Assembly: GCF_036346595.1 (NCBI RefSeq)
Contig: NZ_CP107835.1
Location: forward strand, 232,757 to 296,756
Length of the DNA stretch: 64,000 bases
From: Streptomyces sp. NBC_00525
GTDB taxonomy: Bacteria; Actinomycetota; Actinomycetes; Streptomycetales; Streptomycetaceae
Reading direction: 5' to 3'
Both the position numbers and the translations under genes were made by a program. Shown piece by piece: positions 44,496 to 54,191 of this stretch. The notes below the pieces were generated by a model. That model was not told the DNA's origin. It ran no database searches and saw nothing but the letters and a program-made list of their open reading frames with translations. The number at the start of each line of letters is the position of its first letter. Position 1 is the first letter of the stretch.

Positions 44496-47400
44496 GTGGA
44501 CGCGCAGAGAACGGCCTACATCAAGCCTGACCAGCCGGTAGGCGGGTCGGGTTCGGGATATCTCATCGGGCCCCGGCTGGTGCTGACCGCGCTCCACGTC
44601 GTCCACGACGACGGTGTCCGCGCATCCGGTGCGACCGTCTGGGTCGGGCATCCTCGCGCGGACTCCGGGCTTCGCAAACGCACCGCGACGGTCATCTGGC
44701 CAGCCCCGGGCCTCGGCCCGGATAGCGCCGGGGTGCCGGACGTCGCGCTGCTGCTTCTGGATCAGGACGCCGACGAAGGCCACACGACGGCCGTGCCCTG
44801 GGGCCGGCCCCAGGGCGATGCTCCGCTGGCCTATGCCGGGATCGGGGTTCCGGCGTTCTCCACCCTCTCGGGCGGCGGCGTCCAGTACGAGACCCTCCGC
44901 GGCGAACTCGCCCCCCTGACCACCGCCGGCAGACGCTGGGTCCTCGACTGCCGCGTCTGGCCCGCCGCCACACAGCAGAAGGAACGTCCTTGGGCCGGCG
45001 CCTCCGGCACCGCCATCTTCACCAACGGACACCTCGTCGGCATCGCCGTCGAATACGGCACCGGCATGGGCGAACGACGCCTCACCGCCGAACCCGTCCA
45101 CTTGCTCCTCACCGAACCAGGATTCACCACCCTGCTGACCGAGCATGGCTTCCCCAGCACCCGGAATACAGCCGACGACGTCACCGCCCACGAGGCGACC
45201 GCGGCACGAAGCCGACACGCGTGGTCGGTGCTCGCTGAACAACGCAAGCTCGCTACGGCCGGCGTTCGGACCGCTATCGGTGATGAGTCATCCGGTGGTC
45301 CGGTCGTGATCTCATTCGCCGACCGCCGCGAGCAACTCGCTGAGGCCCTGCGCGAGGCCGGTACTCGTGCTTCGGCTCTGTTGGTATCCGGCGAGTCGGG
45401 TATCGGCAAGAGTGCGCTGACGCTGTCGGCCGTCGCCGAGCTGGAAGCCGTAGACCCTGCCGGGTTCCAAGGGGTGGTGGTGAACTTCCGGAGTTTGCCG
45501 CAGTCCAGCTTGGAGCTGCGAGCTGCCCTTGGGATGTCGCTGGAGGACGTGCTCGCAGAGACATCGGCATCGTCTCGGGTCTTGGTCATCGACGCGGCTG
45601 ATGCTGCTCTGGAGCGGTCCGCTGGCCTCTTGAGCGATCTGGTGCTGGCAGCGGCTGCGGCCGGTGTTGGGCTCGTCGCGGTCACATCTGACGTGGCACT
45701 GGATTACGTACGGGAGCAGGTCGAGCTGGGGTTCGCGAAGTCCGTTTCGTCTTTCGAGATGTCGCCGCTGGGAGATGAGGATATCTCGGTTGTCTCGGGA
45801 CATTTTCAGCTTCTGCGTGCAGTCCTGCGAGACCTGCCTGTGAACTCGCTGCTGCGCAGACCTGTCGTGCTGGACCTTCTCGCTCGGACCGGGACAGAGC
45901 CGGACAGCGCGCTGGGTGAGTGGGAATGTCTTGATCTCGTGTGGAGCAGGGTTGTTCGCGGCGACGGACGGCCCGGTGTCGGATCGGCGGAGGCACGCGA
46001 ACAGACACTGCTTGCGGTAGCCGCAGCGACCATGAAGCTGCCCGAGGGGCATCGGCCCCTCGCAGGCGTCGATGCCGCAGCAGTCGACGCGCTGCGCCGT
46101 GATCATCTGCTCGCGCCGGCGAGCCGGTACCGGAACCAGCCGGACTTCGCGCACGATGAAGTCCGGCGGTACGCGACCGCCATCCTTCTCGTCCGTAGTC
46201 AGAGCCCGACCGAGTTGCTGCAGGCAGCGGGGGCGCCCCGGTGGGCACTGTCGGCCGCCACGCTTGCCTGCAAGGGACTGCTGAAAGCGCCGGACACTCG
46301 ACCCGTTCAGATGTTTATCGAACAACGCTCGCAATTTCAGGGGTTCGCGGCGGCGCACGGACCCCGGTGGTCTGACGTCCCGGTAGAGGCGGTTTTGGAG
46401 ACGCCATTCGCGTACGAATGCCTGAAGTTCGCGTGCGAGGATCAGTCGGTCGGACTGGCGCTCGGCGACGTGGTTCGAGTTGTTCAGCAGAGGCATAAGG
46501 TCAACGGGCTGGTCGACCGTTTCATCACTAACCCTGTTGTGCAGATTCTTCTCGATGACGAAAAGCCTTGGGACGTGTCGAAGGAGTCGTTCGAACTACT
46601 TGCGGACTGGCTGCAAGCTCTGTCCCTGGCAAACATTCCGGCCGGCGACGAGCTGCGAATCCGTCTTCGAGGGCGTCTCCTTTCCTACTGGAAATCGTTT
46701 CCTCTACGCAAAACCGGAGCCGACGTACCGTCCGGGCGAATCTTGCAACGCCGTCGACGCCGACGTGAACTGGACTACCACCTGACGAGGGAGAATTTTG
46801 TCGAAACGTTGGCCCTGCTCGGTCCGGACATTGATGATGCCATCGAAGCTTGCCTTCGGGCCATCGCGGAGGATGCACCAGCGTTCCTGACTCCGGCCGC
46901 GGACGCGCCATTGAGTGCCCGAGCCTTGGCGCAGAAGGACCCGGAGCTATTGGCGGCGTTGATGATGGCCTACTACATCGACGACGAAACAAGCTGGCAC
47001 CGAGATGAGGGTGTCCGAGGGCATCAGGGGCGCTGGAGAGGTTTCGGAGTACCTTTCTTCCAGTACTACTTCGGTGGGTTCTGGCAGCTATTCCAGACAG
47101 CATCAGTGCCGACCTCGGTGCGGGTGTTGAATGGCATCCTGAATAGCGGTGCGCGGGCGCGCGTAGCAATGTTGTCGCGGCCCAGCCCGCCCTATGCACT
47201 TACTGATCCTTTTGATGGTGGCGGCGAGGGCGCCGATGGTGAGGCGGAGAATGGAGAGGGAGAAGACCGCGGTGCGATTCTGAACATCTATGGCACTTCC
47301 CGCTTTTATGTCGGCGACAGTCATGTTTGGAGCTGGTACCGGGGTACGTCGGTCGGCCCATATTCGGCGATGAGCGCGCTCCAGGCGATGGAGCGTCTTG

Positions 47401-49412
47401 CCGATATGTGGTTGAGTCAGGGCGCGTCACCAAAAAGGGTCGTTGAGGTGCTCCTGCATGGCTGCGAGAACCTCGCGGTTCCAGGAATGCTATTTGGTCT
47501 GCTCGTGCGCCACATCGAGAAAGTCGGCACCGAACTCGACCTGTTCCTCGCCGAACCGGTTGTGTGGAACTTGGAGTTCGGTCGCACGACGAGTGAGTAT
47601 TCAGGGCTGCGTGCAATAACCGAAGGGCTCGCGAACCTCGAACGTCGCCGTTGGACACCGCGCGAGGTAGCCATGTGGCTTATGGTGCATGGCGGGCAGG
47701 GGCGTGTCCAGGATTTGAAGAAAGTCGCCAAAAAGCTTGTCGAGAATGGCGACCGTCTTGGATACAGCCAAGAGCTTACGAAGAACTGGGCTGCCAGTCT
47801 GGATTCGGATCAATACCGGGTTAAACGGCACGGTGATGCAGTCCACATCGAGGTCGAGCCGCCGCCTGAGCTGCGAGCCGCACAAGAAGCGCACACGGCT
47901 TACCAGGAAGCCCTGCAGACCAGCACGCGGCTGAAGAACCGGTATTGGGGATCGGTCAAGCACGACACCGAGTACGTGCCGCCCTCATCGGCAGAGATCG
48001 CCGCGGATCTGGCGGCAGGCCGTGCCCTGCTGGATTCCGACGGAGATCAAATGCCGCCCTGGGATTTGGACGCCGTTGCCCACGTCACTCGAGCAGCGAT
48101 CGAACGAGCCGCTGCTGGTGATATGGAGGCGCTTGGCGACGAAGCGCAATTCGCAACCGAGCTTGTCATCGGCATCGCATTGTCGTTCCAGGAGACCGAG
48201 GGCCAACATCACGAGGGCCAGTTCTTCGATCTTGGCGCCGACCGGGCGGTGGCTCAAGCCGTGCCGGCGTTCCTCACACCCGCCCTGGCCGCACCGCTGG
48301 AAGCGGCTGGTGGCTCGATCGAAGATGTCGCTGAAGCCGCTCTTGCGATGGCAGGCAAGGCGCCTATGGAGACCCGGCTATACCTGGCACGTGGATGCGA
48401 TGTCGTCTGGAGGGGCCCATGCCACTTCAACCCTTGCATCCACTCGACCGCATTGAACTGGTTGCTTGAGACCGCCCGTGGCGCAGAAATCGGCCCGTGG
48501 GACCAAAGCGGCCAAAGACGGCCGAATGTCCAGATTGCTGGCGACGTTGCCGAACGCCTCCAGGAACTACCGGGTGACTCCGTCAGGATCGCGGTTCTCG
48601 ATGCAGCCATTCGCGGCCTCGGCGCAGCCGCGTCGACAGACCACTGTTGCACTAACGAGGCAGCCGCGCTCCTCGCCGCGTTCCTCGACGTCGAGCGACG
48701 TGCCATGGTCGTGCAAGAGAGCGAGGGCTGGTCTGCGGACGACCGCGGGACGCACACTCTGGTCGCCGCACGGGCCCTGCTCGAAGGGTTCGCGAAGACC
48801 GGCGACATCGGACCGTTGCTCGAGCACCTCGATGCCCTTCGCGCAGGTGCACAGTTGATGGCGAATTTTCTCCACGGTCTTGCCGCGGCAGGTGCAGAGA
48901 ACGACCGCTTGGCCGAGGCTGCCAGAGGTGTCTGGCCGTCGTTGCTGCGCCATGCCATTGGCTACCTGAGTGATGACCCGAGCCCCTATCGCGACCGCCA
49001 CTGGGGGGACTGGGCCGCCGCTGCCCTACTGCCGGATCCTCTTCCTTGGACGCAGGGGCTGCACAACGAGGTCGTCGGTGAACCCATTGACTGGGTCCGC
49101 GCTGACGACCTTGTTGAGGTGATTGACGATTGGCTGCCTGCCGCTCGAGGTGAGGTCAAGCCCGTCGACGCGCTTATCAGCATCCTGCGAAGGCTCCCGG
49201 AGAAGGTGCAAGTCACCCGTGGCGTGCCCTGGGTCTCTGACCTGTGCATTCAAGATGGGCATGTCACGGTCAAGCAGTCGTGGTTTTCGGATAGCTGGCT
49301 CAAGGACATCCGCACAACGGCCGAGGAGCTCGGTAAGTTGGACGAATGGCAGATGCTCGTCGACTCCTTGGTCGTCGCCGGCAACGAGGGACTGGCGCCG
49401 TACAGCAGGTGA
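44496..49412 (+). CDS. trypsin-STAND NTPase conflict/defence protein
   Basis: A 1638-residue cytosolic protein. Residues 1-230 are a trypsin-like protease with triad H34 (LTALHVV), D82 (PDVALLLL) and S170 (WAGASGTAIF), and no signal peptide. Residues 290-600 are a STAND/NACHT-like ATPase with Walker A GESGIGKS at 299-306 and Walker B RVLVIDAADAA at 361-371. The remaining 1000 residues are helical and lack recognised motifs, as expected for a sensor. The architecture parallels Avs-type antiphage STANDs: the C-terminus recognises, the NTPase oligomerises, the protease is the effector. GTG start with GGGAG seven bases upstream. Codon use is less GC-biased around 46.3-47.8 kb. Confidence 0.85.
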   Translation: MDAQRTAYIKPDQPVGGSGSGYLIGPRLVLTALHVVHDDGVRASGATVWVGHPRADSGLRKRTATVIWPAPGLGPDSAGVPDVALLLLDQDADEGHTTAVPWGRPQGDAPLAYAGIGVPAFSTLSGGGVQYETLRGELAPLTTAGRRWVLDCRVWPAATQQKERPWAGASGTAIFTNGHLVGIAVEYGTGMGERRLTAEPVHLLLTEPGFTTLLTEHGFPSTRNTADDVTAHEATAARSRHAWSVLAEQRKLATAGVRTAIGDESSGGPVVISFADRREQLAEALREAGTRASALLVSGESGIGKSALTLSAVAELEAVDPAGFQGVVVNFRSLPQSSLELRAALGMSLEDVLAETSASSRVLVIDAADAALERSAGLLSDLVLAAAAAGVGLVAVTSDVALDYVREQVELGFAKSVSSFEMSPLGDEDISVVSGHFQLLRAVLRDLPVNSLLRRPVVLDLLARTGTEPDSALGEWECLDLVWSRVVRGDGRPGVGSAEAREQTLLAVAAATMKLPEGHRPLAGVDAAAVDALRRDHLLAPASRYRNQPDFAHDEVRRYATAILLVRSQSPTELLQAAGAPRWALSAATLACKGLLKAPDTRPVQMFIEQRSQFQGFAAAHGPRWSDVPVEAVLETPFAYECLKFACEDQSVGLALGDVVRVVQQRHKVNGLVDRFITNPVVQILLDDEKPWDVSKESFELLADWLQALSLANIPAGDELRIRLRGRLLSYWKSFPLRKTGADVPSGRILQRRRRRRELDYHLTRENFVETLALLGPDIDDAIEACLRAIAEDAPAFLTPAADAPLSARALAQKDPELLAALMMAYYIDDETSWHRDEGVRGHQGRWRGFGVPFFQYYFGGFWQLFQTASVPTSVRVLNGILNSGARARVAMLSRPSPPYALTDPFDGGGEGADGEAENGEGEDRGAILNIYGTSRFYVGDSHVWSWYRGTSVGPYSAMSALQAMERLADMWLSQGASPKRVVEVLLHGCENLAVPGMLFGLLVRHIEKVGTELDLFLAEPVVWNLEFGRTTSEYSGLRAITEGLANLERRRWTPREVAMWLMVHGGQGRVQDLKKVAKKLVENGDRLGYSQELTKNWAASLDSDQYRVKRHGDAVHIEVEPPPELRAAQEAHTAYQEALQTSTRLKNRYWGSVKHDTEYVPPSSAEIAADLAAGRALLDSDGDQMPPWDLDAVAHVTRAAIERAAAGDMEALGDEAQFATELVIGIALSFQETEGQHHEGQFFDLGADRAVAQAVPAFLTPALAAPLEAAGGSIEDVAEAALAMAGKAPMETRLYLARGCDVVWRGPCHFNPCIHSTALNWLLETARGAEIGPWDQSGQRRPNVQIAGDVAERLQELPGDSVRIAVLDAAIRGLGAAASTDHCCTNEAAALLAAFLDVERRAMVVQESEGWSADDRGTHTLVAARALLEGFAKTGDIGPLLEHLDALRAGAQLMANFLHGLAAAGAENDRLAEAARGVWPSLLRHAIGYLSDDPSPYRDRHWGDWAAAALLPDPLPWTQGLHNEVVGEPIDWVRADDLVEVIDDWLPAARGEVKPVDALISILRRLPEKVQVTRGVPWVSDLCIQDGHVTVKQSWFSDSWLKDIRTTAEELGKLDEWQMLVDSLVVAGNEGLAPYSR

Positions 49413-49487
49413 TGCCTCAGATTCCCTGCCCGTCCTCTCTTGAGTCTTCCCGGATCTACAGCGAGTACCGACAGTGGAGTTCGATCA

Positions 49488-49616
49488 ATGAGCTTCTTCA
49501 GAGTGGACACCGATCGGGTGACGGCCTGGCCCGTGAAGGCGAGTACCACTGCAGAACAAAGGCCGGTCAGCCCCACAGGGTCGTTCACTCTCTGGGCCGC
49601 TGAAGGAGCTCACTGA
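49488..49616 (+). CDS. short ORF downstream of STAND gene
   Basis: 42 residues (FFRVDTDRVTAWPVKASTTA, ending FTLWAAEGAH) from an ATG at 49488, 75 bp after the STAND stop. Reads as protein but is small and without a clear ribosome site. Confidence 0.3.
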   Translation: MSFFRVDTDRVTAWPVKASTTAEQRPVSPTGSFTLWAAEGAH

Positions 49617-49792
49617 TCGTTTCAGAATAAGTTGCGCCGCGGATTTGCGTTCTTCTGCGGCTGGCCACGGGAGCGCGACGCCGGAACGGGGCGCCGTACC
49701 GAAGCCCGGCAGAGGCGAGTTCGGCGAGAGAGCGGGCCAGCCGAACGTCGGAGCTCGGCCCGCTCACGGTCGACTTAGAGCTCGTAACACGA

Positions 49793-49900
49793 TCATGGTC
49801 GGGTCTTCTTGAGGCGTCGGTAGCAGATGAGGCTGCAGGCGAGGGAGACGAAGGCGTCGTGGAGTTCGGTGCGGCGTTCTCAGCGCACAGCGAGGTGGCT
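49793..49900 (-). pseudogene. IS5-family transposase C-terminal remnant
   Basis: Minus strand encodes RRTELHDAFVSLACSLICYR RLKKTRP, the usual C-terminal end of a Streptomyces IS5-type transposase, preceded by a TGA where the family has Tyr. Nothing else of the element remains except a possible end around GAGCTCGTAACACGATCATG at 49778-49797. Confidence 0.65.
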
Positions 49901-49959
49901 TCGTTGATCTCTCGGAACAGCGTTTGTCGACCGGTTTCGGAGGCAGGTGGTGATCGGCT

Positions 49960-50165
49960 GGGCTGCCAGCCCGGCGGCTCGTGCTCCGCCTCCTCTGCCG
50001 CTTCCCTATGAGCCGCTGGCTGCCGGGTCTGCTGCTCGCGGACGGTCTCCTGCCTCCGCACCAGGTCCTCCGCCTCGGCTGCAGCATGCTCACGCAGCCG
50101 CTCATCGAGGACACGAGGACCTCGTCAGGGGGCAATACCGGGGAGCTTCCGGTCGGTTCCGCGCC
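49960..50165 (-). pseudogene. third remnant of the Rep-like protein
   Basis: Minus strand reads DRKLPGIAP, stop, then RVLDERLREHAAAEAEDLVR RQETVREQQTRQ, matching DRELPGLAD...RRVLKERLREHTAAEAKDLARR of the Rep-like protein at 38.5-40.6 kb (its coiled coil after the first zinc ribbon). Only this segment survives, broken by a TGA. Confidence 0.6.
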
Positions 50166-50244
50166 GGTGCGGGCACGGCCGACCCGGTCTGGGCCTGCTC
50201 CGGGTTGGGGTGCACCCTTGCACCGAAGAGCTCGTTGACCAGAT

Positions 50245-50559
50245 ATGCAACCTGTGCCTGATCCCCTGGAGCGCCTTCATGCGAAGTTGGCTACGGTCAA
50301 CGATCTGGCCTTCGCCCTGGTTCCTCAGTCGCCCGAGGAGTCCGTCAGGGAACTCATGGAGGCGTTGAGGGAAGCCGTTGCCCTGGCCGGAGAGCTGAAG
50401 GGAGTGTCGGCTCGAAGCACTGGTTGTCAGGAGCATCCGCAAGGGCCTGTTGATCCGGTGGCGCCGGTCGGATGGGGTGTGTGCCTGTTGTGCAATACAC
50501 GTCGTCATCGTGGGGTACGGAGGCGGCCGCCGGACTCTTTCGGCGTGCGAGGGGCGTAA
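50245..50559 (+). CDS. small hypothetical protein
   Basis: 104 residues: an N-terminal helical half (LAFALVPQSPEESVRELMEA) and a C-terminal half with a possible C-x2-C (WGVCLLCNTRRHR). ATG at 50245; ribosome site unclear. Unknown. Confidence 0.5.
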   Translation: MQPVPDPLERLHAKLATVNDLAFALVPQSPEESVRELMEALREAVALAGELKGVSARSTGCQEHPQGPVDPVAPVGWGVCLLCNTRRHRGVRRRPPDSFGVRGA

Positions 50560-50627
50560 AGCTTCCAGTGTTCGGCTCACTCGTGCCAGTGATCAAGTGG
50601 GGAAGCCTGGTACCCGATCACATAAGC

Positions 50628-50939
50628 ATGAGTACAGCACGTTCTAAAAAGACGGCGTTCCGAGGCGATCCCGACACGGCTTGGCCCCACGTTAAGCACC
50701 CACACGAAATGGGCGGTCGGCCCGAGGACTGCCAGCACTGTGCTTCGCCCAGGATCATGATCACTTCGGATTGTCGTCTGTGCGCCTCATGCGGCTACCA
50801 GCAAAAGCCCAGCGACTGGTGCCTGGCCTGCGATACGCAGCTCAATGCCCGCAGTCTTGAGATCCGCCTCGGCCTGTGCACAGGGTGCCGCCGGAAGGCT
50901 GAGGAGAGCGACTTGGACTCCACTCGGGACTGGTTGTGA
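50628..50939 (+). CDS. small multi-zinc-ribbon protein
   Basis: A 103-residue protein with four C-x2-C pairs: DCQHC, LCASC, WCLAC and LCTGC, enough for two zinc ribbons. The ATG at 50628 is preferred to earlier ones. Similar small zinc-ribbon proteins are common in Streptomyces plasmids and near Rep genes, here beside a Rep remnant. Probably binds nucleic acid or protein. Confidence 0.6.
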   Translation: MSTARSKKTAFRGDPDTAWPHVKHPHEMGGRPEDCQHCASPRIMITSDCRLCASCGYQQKPSDWCLACDTQLNARSLEIRLGLCTGCRRKAEESDLDSTRDWL

Positions 50940-51232
50940 CGTCCATTCACCAAGGAGTTGACCGGGACGTTCTCCCCATGCGGCTGCGCCTCTTGGTGAT
51001 CGTCTGTACGGGCCTATGAGCGACGATCCTCCTCCCGGGCTTGGGATTTGGGGTGGGTGATCGTCGGCGAGGGCGCCGTACAGGGCTGTTGTAGGGCGTG
51101 TGGGGTCTCGGCTCGTGTCGGACGCCGAGGCCATGACCTACGGCCCCGTCCGCCGTCTCACGCTGTGTCGGACGCTCAGCGTCTCAGCTTCACGTCGGAA
51201 TTCGCTGGCGACGCTGGCCGCTGGATTCCACA

Positions 51233-51523
51233 TCAGGTGAAACGCACGGTCAGCCTCTCGGCCGGTGCGTTCGACTCGTCTTCCGCGGCAGCTCGGACCA
51301 GGACGGACGCGATTGCCGCGAACGCTTCATCGCCCATGCGTTCACGGCTGATCGTAGCGTTCTCCCAGACGATCTCGACCGGGCGCTCGGCATCCGTGCT
51401 CAGACGGTCCCACAGGGCGCTCAGGTTGTGCCCGTAGTACGGACCGAAGTCCAAAGGCCCGGCAAGAACCCGGTGCAGGTCCGCCTGGCTTCCGATGTGT
51501 GCCCCGTCAATGGCGACCCGCAT
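51233..51523 (-). CDS. barstar-like RNase inhibitor
   Basis: A 96-residue protein of the barstar family: strand VAIDGAHIGSQADLHRVLAG, then LDFGPYYGHNLSALWDRLST with the typical Y-G-N-L-x-A-L-W-D helix, and a strand VEIVWENA. Barstars bind and block secreted or intracellular barnase-like RNases. No barnase gene is visible in the window, so this may be an orphan immunity gene. Confidence 0.85.
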   Translation of the reverse strand: MRVAIDGAHIGSQADLHRVLAGPLDFGPYYGHNLSALWDRLSTDAERPVEIVWENATISRERMGDEAFAAIASVLVRAAAEDESNAPAERLTVRFT

Positions 51524-51602
51524 GCTCCTTCATCCCTTCGGTCGGCCAAGCGGCTCTATGACCCCCGGCACCCCTGCCGACACCGCGCCCCGCTGAACTG
51601 CG

Positions 51603-51737
51603 ATGTCTCACGGTCGATGTCGGGCCGGGGACAAGACAGTGTGCGGCCCGTGCTGGGCCGACGATGTCGCCCGCCTGGAGGCCGCCGCCGAAGCCGCCCG
51701 CCACCAGGCCGCCGCACCGCCGGAGCCGGAACCGTAG
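51603..51737 (+). CDS. short zinc-finger-like ORF, possibly a remnant
   Basis: 44 residues from ATG 51603 with CRAGDKTVCGPCWADDVARL, a C-x2-C pair and Trp as in small zinc-finger proteins of Streptomyces plasmids. Could be the end of a larger gene. Confidence 0.35.
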   Translation: MSHGRCRAGDKTVCGPCWADDVARLEAAAEAARHQAAAPPEPEP

Positions 51738-52076
51738 GACAGCCCCGGGCCGGACCGGAGACGCGGCTGGTTCCGCCGACGGACCTGACCGAGTGCCCGC
51801 TGTGCGGTGGCAGCCGCCAGGCCGCACAGCGGGGCCGGCCCCGACGACGGCGGCTCACGACCAATTTCGGTCACACCCCTGCCGAATGGCCAGAACTGGT
51901 GTCATGCTGGCGGCGCGTACCACCCCGCCACCCCAGGCAGAGAAGGCGCACCCGGTCGCGCCCTGCAATCCCCCGGTAGAGCGCGGCCGCGCCGCCCTCC
52001 CGGTCCTCCCCACGGGAGGCCAGGCGCGCGCCCGGAAGGGCCTCGTGCTGTCAGCGCCGGTTGGCAGACTGGCTGG

Positions 52077-52340
52077 ATGGACGGCGATGAGCAGCTGCTG
52101 AGGGGCCGTGTCTACGGCCGCTACCACGATGACCCCAACCCCGGCCCGCTCCCGCACTGGACCTACGCCGAACTGGTCGGCGGCCCGCTGGACGGCCTGT
52201 TGCTCGACATCCACGGCTGGCGCGCCGAGGAAGTCGACGACGGCGTCGCCCTGACCACCGAACTGTCCCGGTGGCCCGGCGGCCGCGCCCTGTACGACCC
52301 GCGCCCCGGCGAGCCCCGCGCGCGCCCGGCCCGGGACTGA
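52077..52340 (+). CDS. small protein with GGPLDG motif
   Basis: An 87-residue acidic protein (AELVGGPLDGLLLDIHGWRA). The same GGPL-x-G strand-turn starts the small protein at 60382-60564, so the two may share a fold. No clear ribosome site. Unknown function; such proteins also occur in actinophages. Confidence 0.5.
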   Translation: MDGDEQLLRGRVYGRYHDDPNPGPLPHWTYAELVGGPLDGLLLDIHGWRAEEVDDGVALTTELSRWPGGRALYDPRPGEPRARPARD

Positions 52341-52554
52341 GCTGCCGCTTCTACCACTCCGGTGACACACCCTGACCACGGGCGCCGCGAGGCAGGGTCA
52401 GCTGGGCGGTGTTCTCGATCCACAGCCGCGTCCACTTCGACACCGGCCCCGCAACCCGTCCGGTCCAATTTCTTCATTCCCATGGGGGAGCGGGTAGGCC
52501 ATTCGTGTTGCGCAGCCCCCGCAATTGTCGGAGGCGCGCTCTACGTTCCGGGCC

Positions 52555-53487
52555 ATGACGGATTGGATCGAGCCCTGTGCTCGTGAAACAGGACCGGCGT
52601 ACTCCTCTGAGCAGGTGGAACTCGGCCGGAAGCTTGTAGCGCGTGATGATCTCCTGACGAGCGAGAAGCAGCGGACGCGTCTGGAGATTGGAGATCTCCT
52701 GCTTGACGTCGCGCCGATGGGCAACGAGGAACCCTCCAACGGCTCCCGCGAGCTGATCAGGGCGTTCGCCGCAGACATCGGTATGACCGCCGAGATGGCC
52801 CGTGAGTACCGGGGCGTGGCCGCAGGATGTGACAGCGCGCTCAGGCAGGTGCTGGCCGAGTCCGATGTCACGGTCTCCTACTCAGTCGTCCGCGAGGCCG
52901 CTCTGGGCTTCTCCCTGCCGAAGGAGACCCGGGAGGCCGAGAACGTGCTTGGGAGAGAGGAGCGCGCGCGACGGCTCCAGGACCGCTGGGAGATCCTGCT
53001 GCGGATGCTTCAGGAGCCCGGCCGCCATCGTGTGACGGCGCAGGAGTTCCGCGCAGCGATCGGCGCACGGCCGATTCCGAACTCGGCCTCCGCGATGACC
53101 GCCGAGAAGATCGTGGAACAGCTCGACCGCCCCGACGTCAGGTCGGCGGTGATGGCGAGCGTGATGGAGCCAGCGTTCCTCGTGGAGGCGTTTGCGGTCG
53201 ATCCGATGGTGGAGCTGAAGATCCGCGACAGTCTCGCCCAGGTGGCCCAGGTGACCGGCAACAGGGAGAGCGCTTCTGCCCCCGAGGAGACCGACGAACG
53301 GCTGGTCCTGCAGTTCCGGCGCCGGGTGAACCTGCTGTACGGCCTGGTCGAGATGCACCCCGAGCAGATCATCAACATCGCCGACGAGGACATGCTCAAC
53401 GACCTGGAGAAGGCGTGTGAGGGCGTTGTGCACTGGGCGCAGCGGCTGCACTCGGCCCGGACGTCCGGACAGGTGGGTGTGCGGTGA
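52555..53487 (+). CDS. DUF6192-like regulator, first gene of nuclease operon
   Basis: A 310-residue soluble protein. The first half has a ParB/KorB-like or HTH-like helical region (RTRLEIGDLLLDVAPM, then MTAEMAREYRGVAAGCDSAL), the arrangement seen in actinobacterial DUF6192 proteins. The second half is helical with no motif. ATG at 52555 rather than 52525. Its stop overlaps the GTG of the next gene (GTGA), and that gene overlaps the nuclease gene, so the three are one translational unit. Confidence 0.65.
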   Translation: MTDWIEPCARETGPAYSSEQVELGRKLVARDDLLTSEKQRTRLEIGDLLLDVAPMGNEEPSNGSRELIRAFAADIGMTAEMAREYRGVAAGCDSALRQVLAESDVTVSYSVVREAALGFSLPKETREAENVLGREERARRLQDRWEILLRMLQEPGRHRVTAQEFRAAIGARPIPNSASAMTAEKIVEQLDRPDVRSAVMASVMEPAFLVEAFAVDPMVELKIRDSLAQVAQVTGNRESASAPEETDERLVLQFRRRVNLLYGLVEMHPEQIINIADEDMLNDLEKACEGVVHWAQRLHSARTSGQVGVR

Positions 53488-54191
53488 CCGCCTCGCGCCT
53501 CAACTCACTGTCGGTTGTGACCCGTCAGTGGATCACGGACAACTACGGCTCGCTGTTCGCGCAGCACAGTGACAAGAACCGGCGGACCGGCGAGTTCATG
53601 GACCTCATGCTCGACGCGGTCCAGTCCGGCGAGCTGCCCGCGATCGAGTACTTCAAAGTCGTCTTCGGCCCCGTCCTCGGAGCGCTGGACCATGACCTGA
53701 TGGTCCGCTTCGCGCACAGCGGCCCCGATACACCCCCTGCCGGGGGAGGCGGCACGGCCGGCGGCACGAAGGAACCCGGCGGGGCGCCGCCGCCGATTCC
53801 GGGACTCTGCGGCGGCGGCACGGCGCCCGGCCTCGCCGCCGGCGGCTGCGGCACTTGGACCGACGGGGAGGCCAGCATCCCTGGGCAGCGCTCGTTCCTG
53901 CCCGCCGACCTAGTACACGCCCGCATCGTGGAGGTGACCAAACAGCTCCTTGCCATCAAGGCCAACCAGAAGCACCTGCGCCAGCAGGAGAAGGACAGTC
54001 GGGAGTTCCGCAAGATCCTCGCGGGCCAGTACAAGGAACTGGAGAGCCAGCTCCACGCTCTCCAGCGCGCTCGCGAGCGCATCAAGGAGAACCCCAAGAT
54101 CGGGCTGGACGCACTGGCCGCGATGGGTATCGGCGCTGCGGAACTGGGCATGAGTGAGGCCGACCTCGAGACCCTGGCGGGAGCGGTATGA
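53484..54191 (+). CDS. coiled-coil linker protein of nuclease operon
   Basis: A 235-residue protein: N-terminal helical region (LNSLSVVTRQWITDNYGSLF), a low-complexity Gly/Pro part (about 80-135), then a long charged coiled coil (EVTKQLLAIKANQKHLRQQE) and a small C-terminal helical end. Overlaps its neighbours at both ends. Probably a scaffold between the regulator and the nuclease. Unknown family. Confidence 0.7.
   Translation: MTASRLNSLSVVTRQWITDNYGSLFAQHSDKNRRTGEFMDLMLDAVQSGELPAIEYFKVVFGPVLGALDHDLMVRFAHSGPDTPPAGGGGTAGGTKEPGGAPPPIPGLCGGGTAPGLAAGGCGTWTDGEASIPGQRSFLPADLVHARIVEVTKQLLAIKANQKHLRQQEKDSREFRKILAGQYKELESQLHALQRARERIKENPKIGLDALAAMGIGAAELGMSEADLETLAGAV

Noticed and set aside
49250..49588. 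112-residue minus-strand frame
   Set aside because: Overlaps the 3' end of the STAND gene and has no ribosome site.
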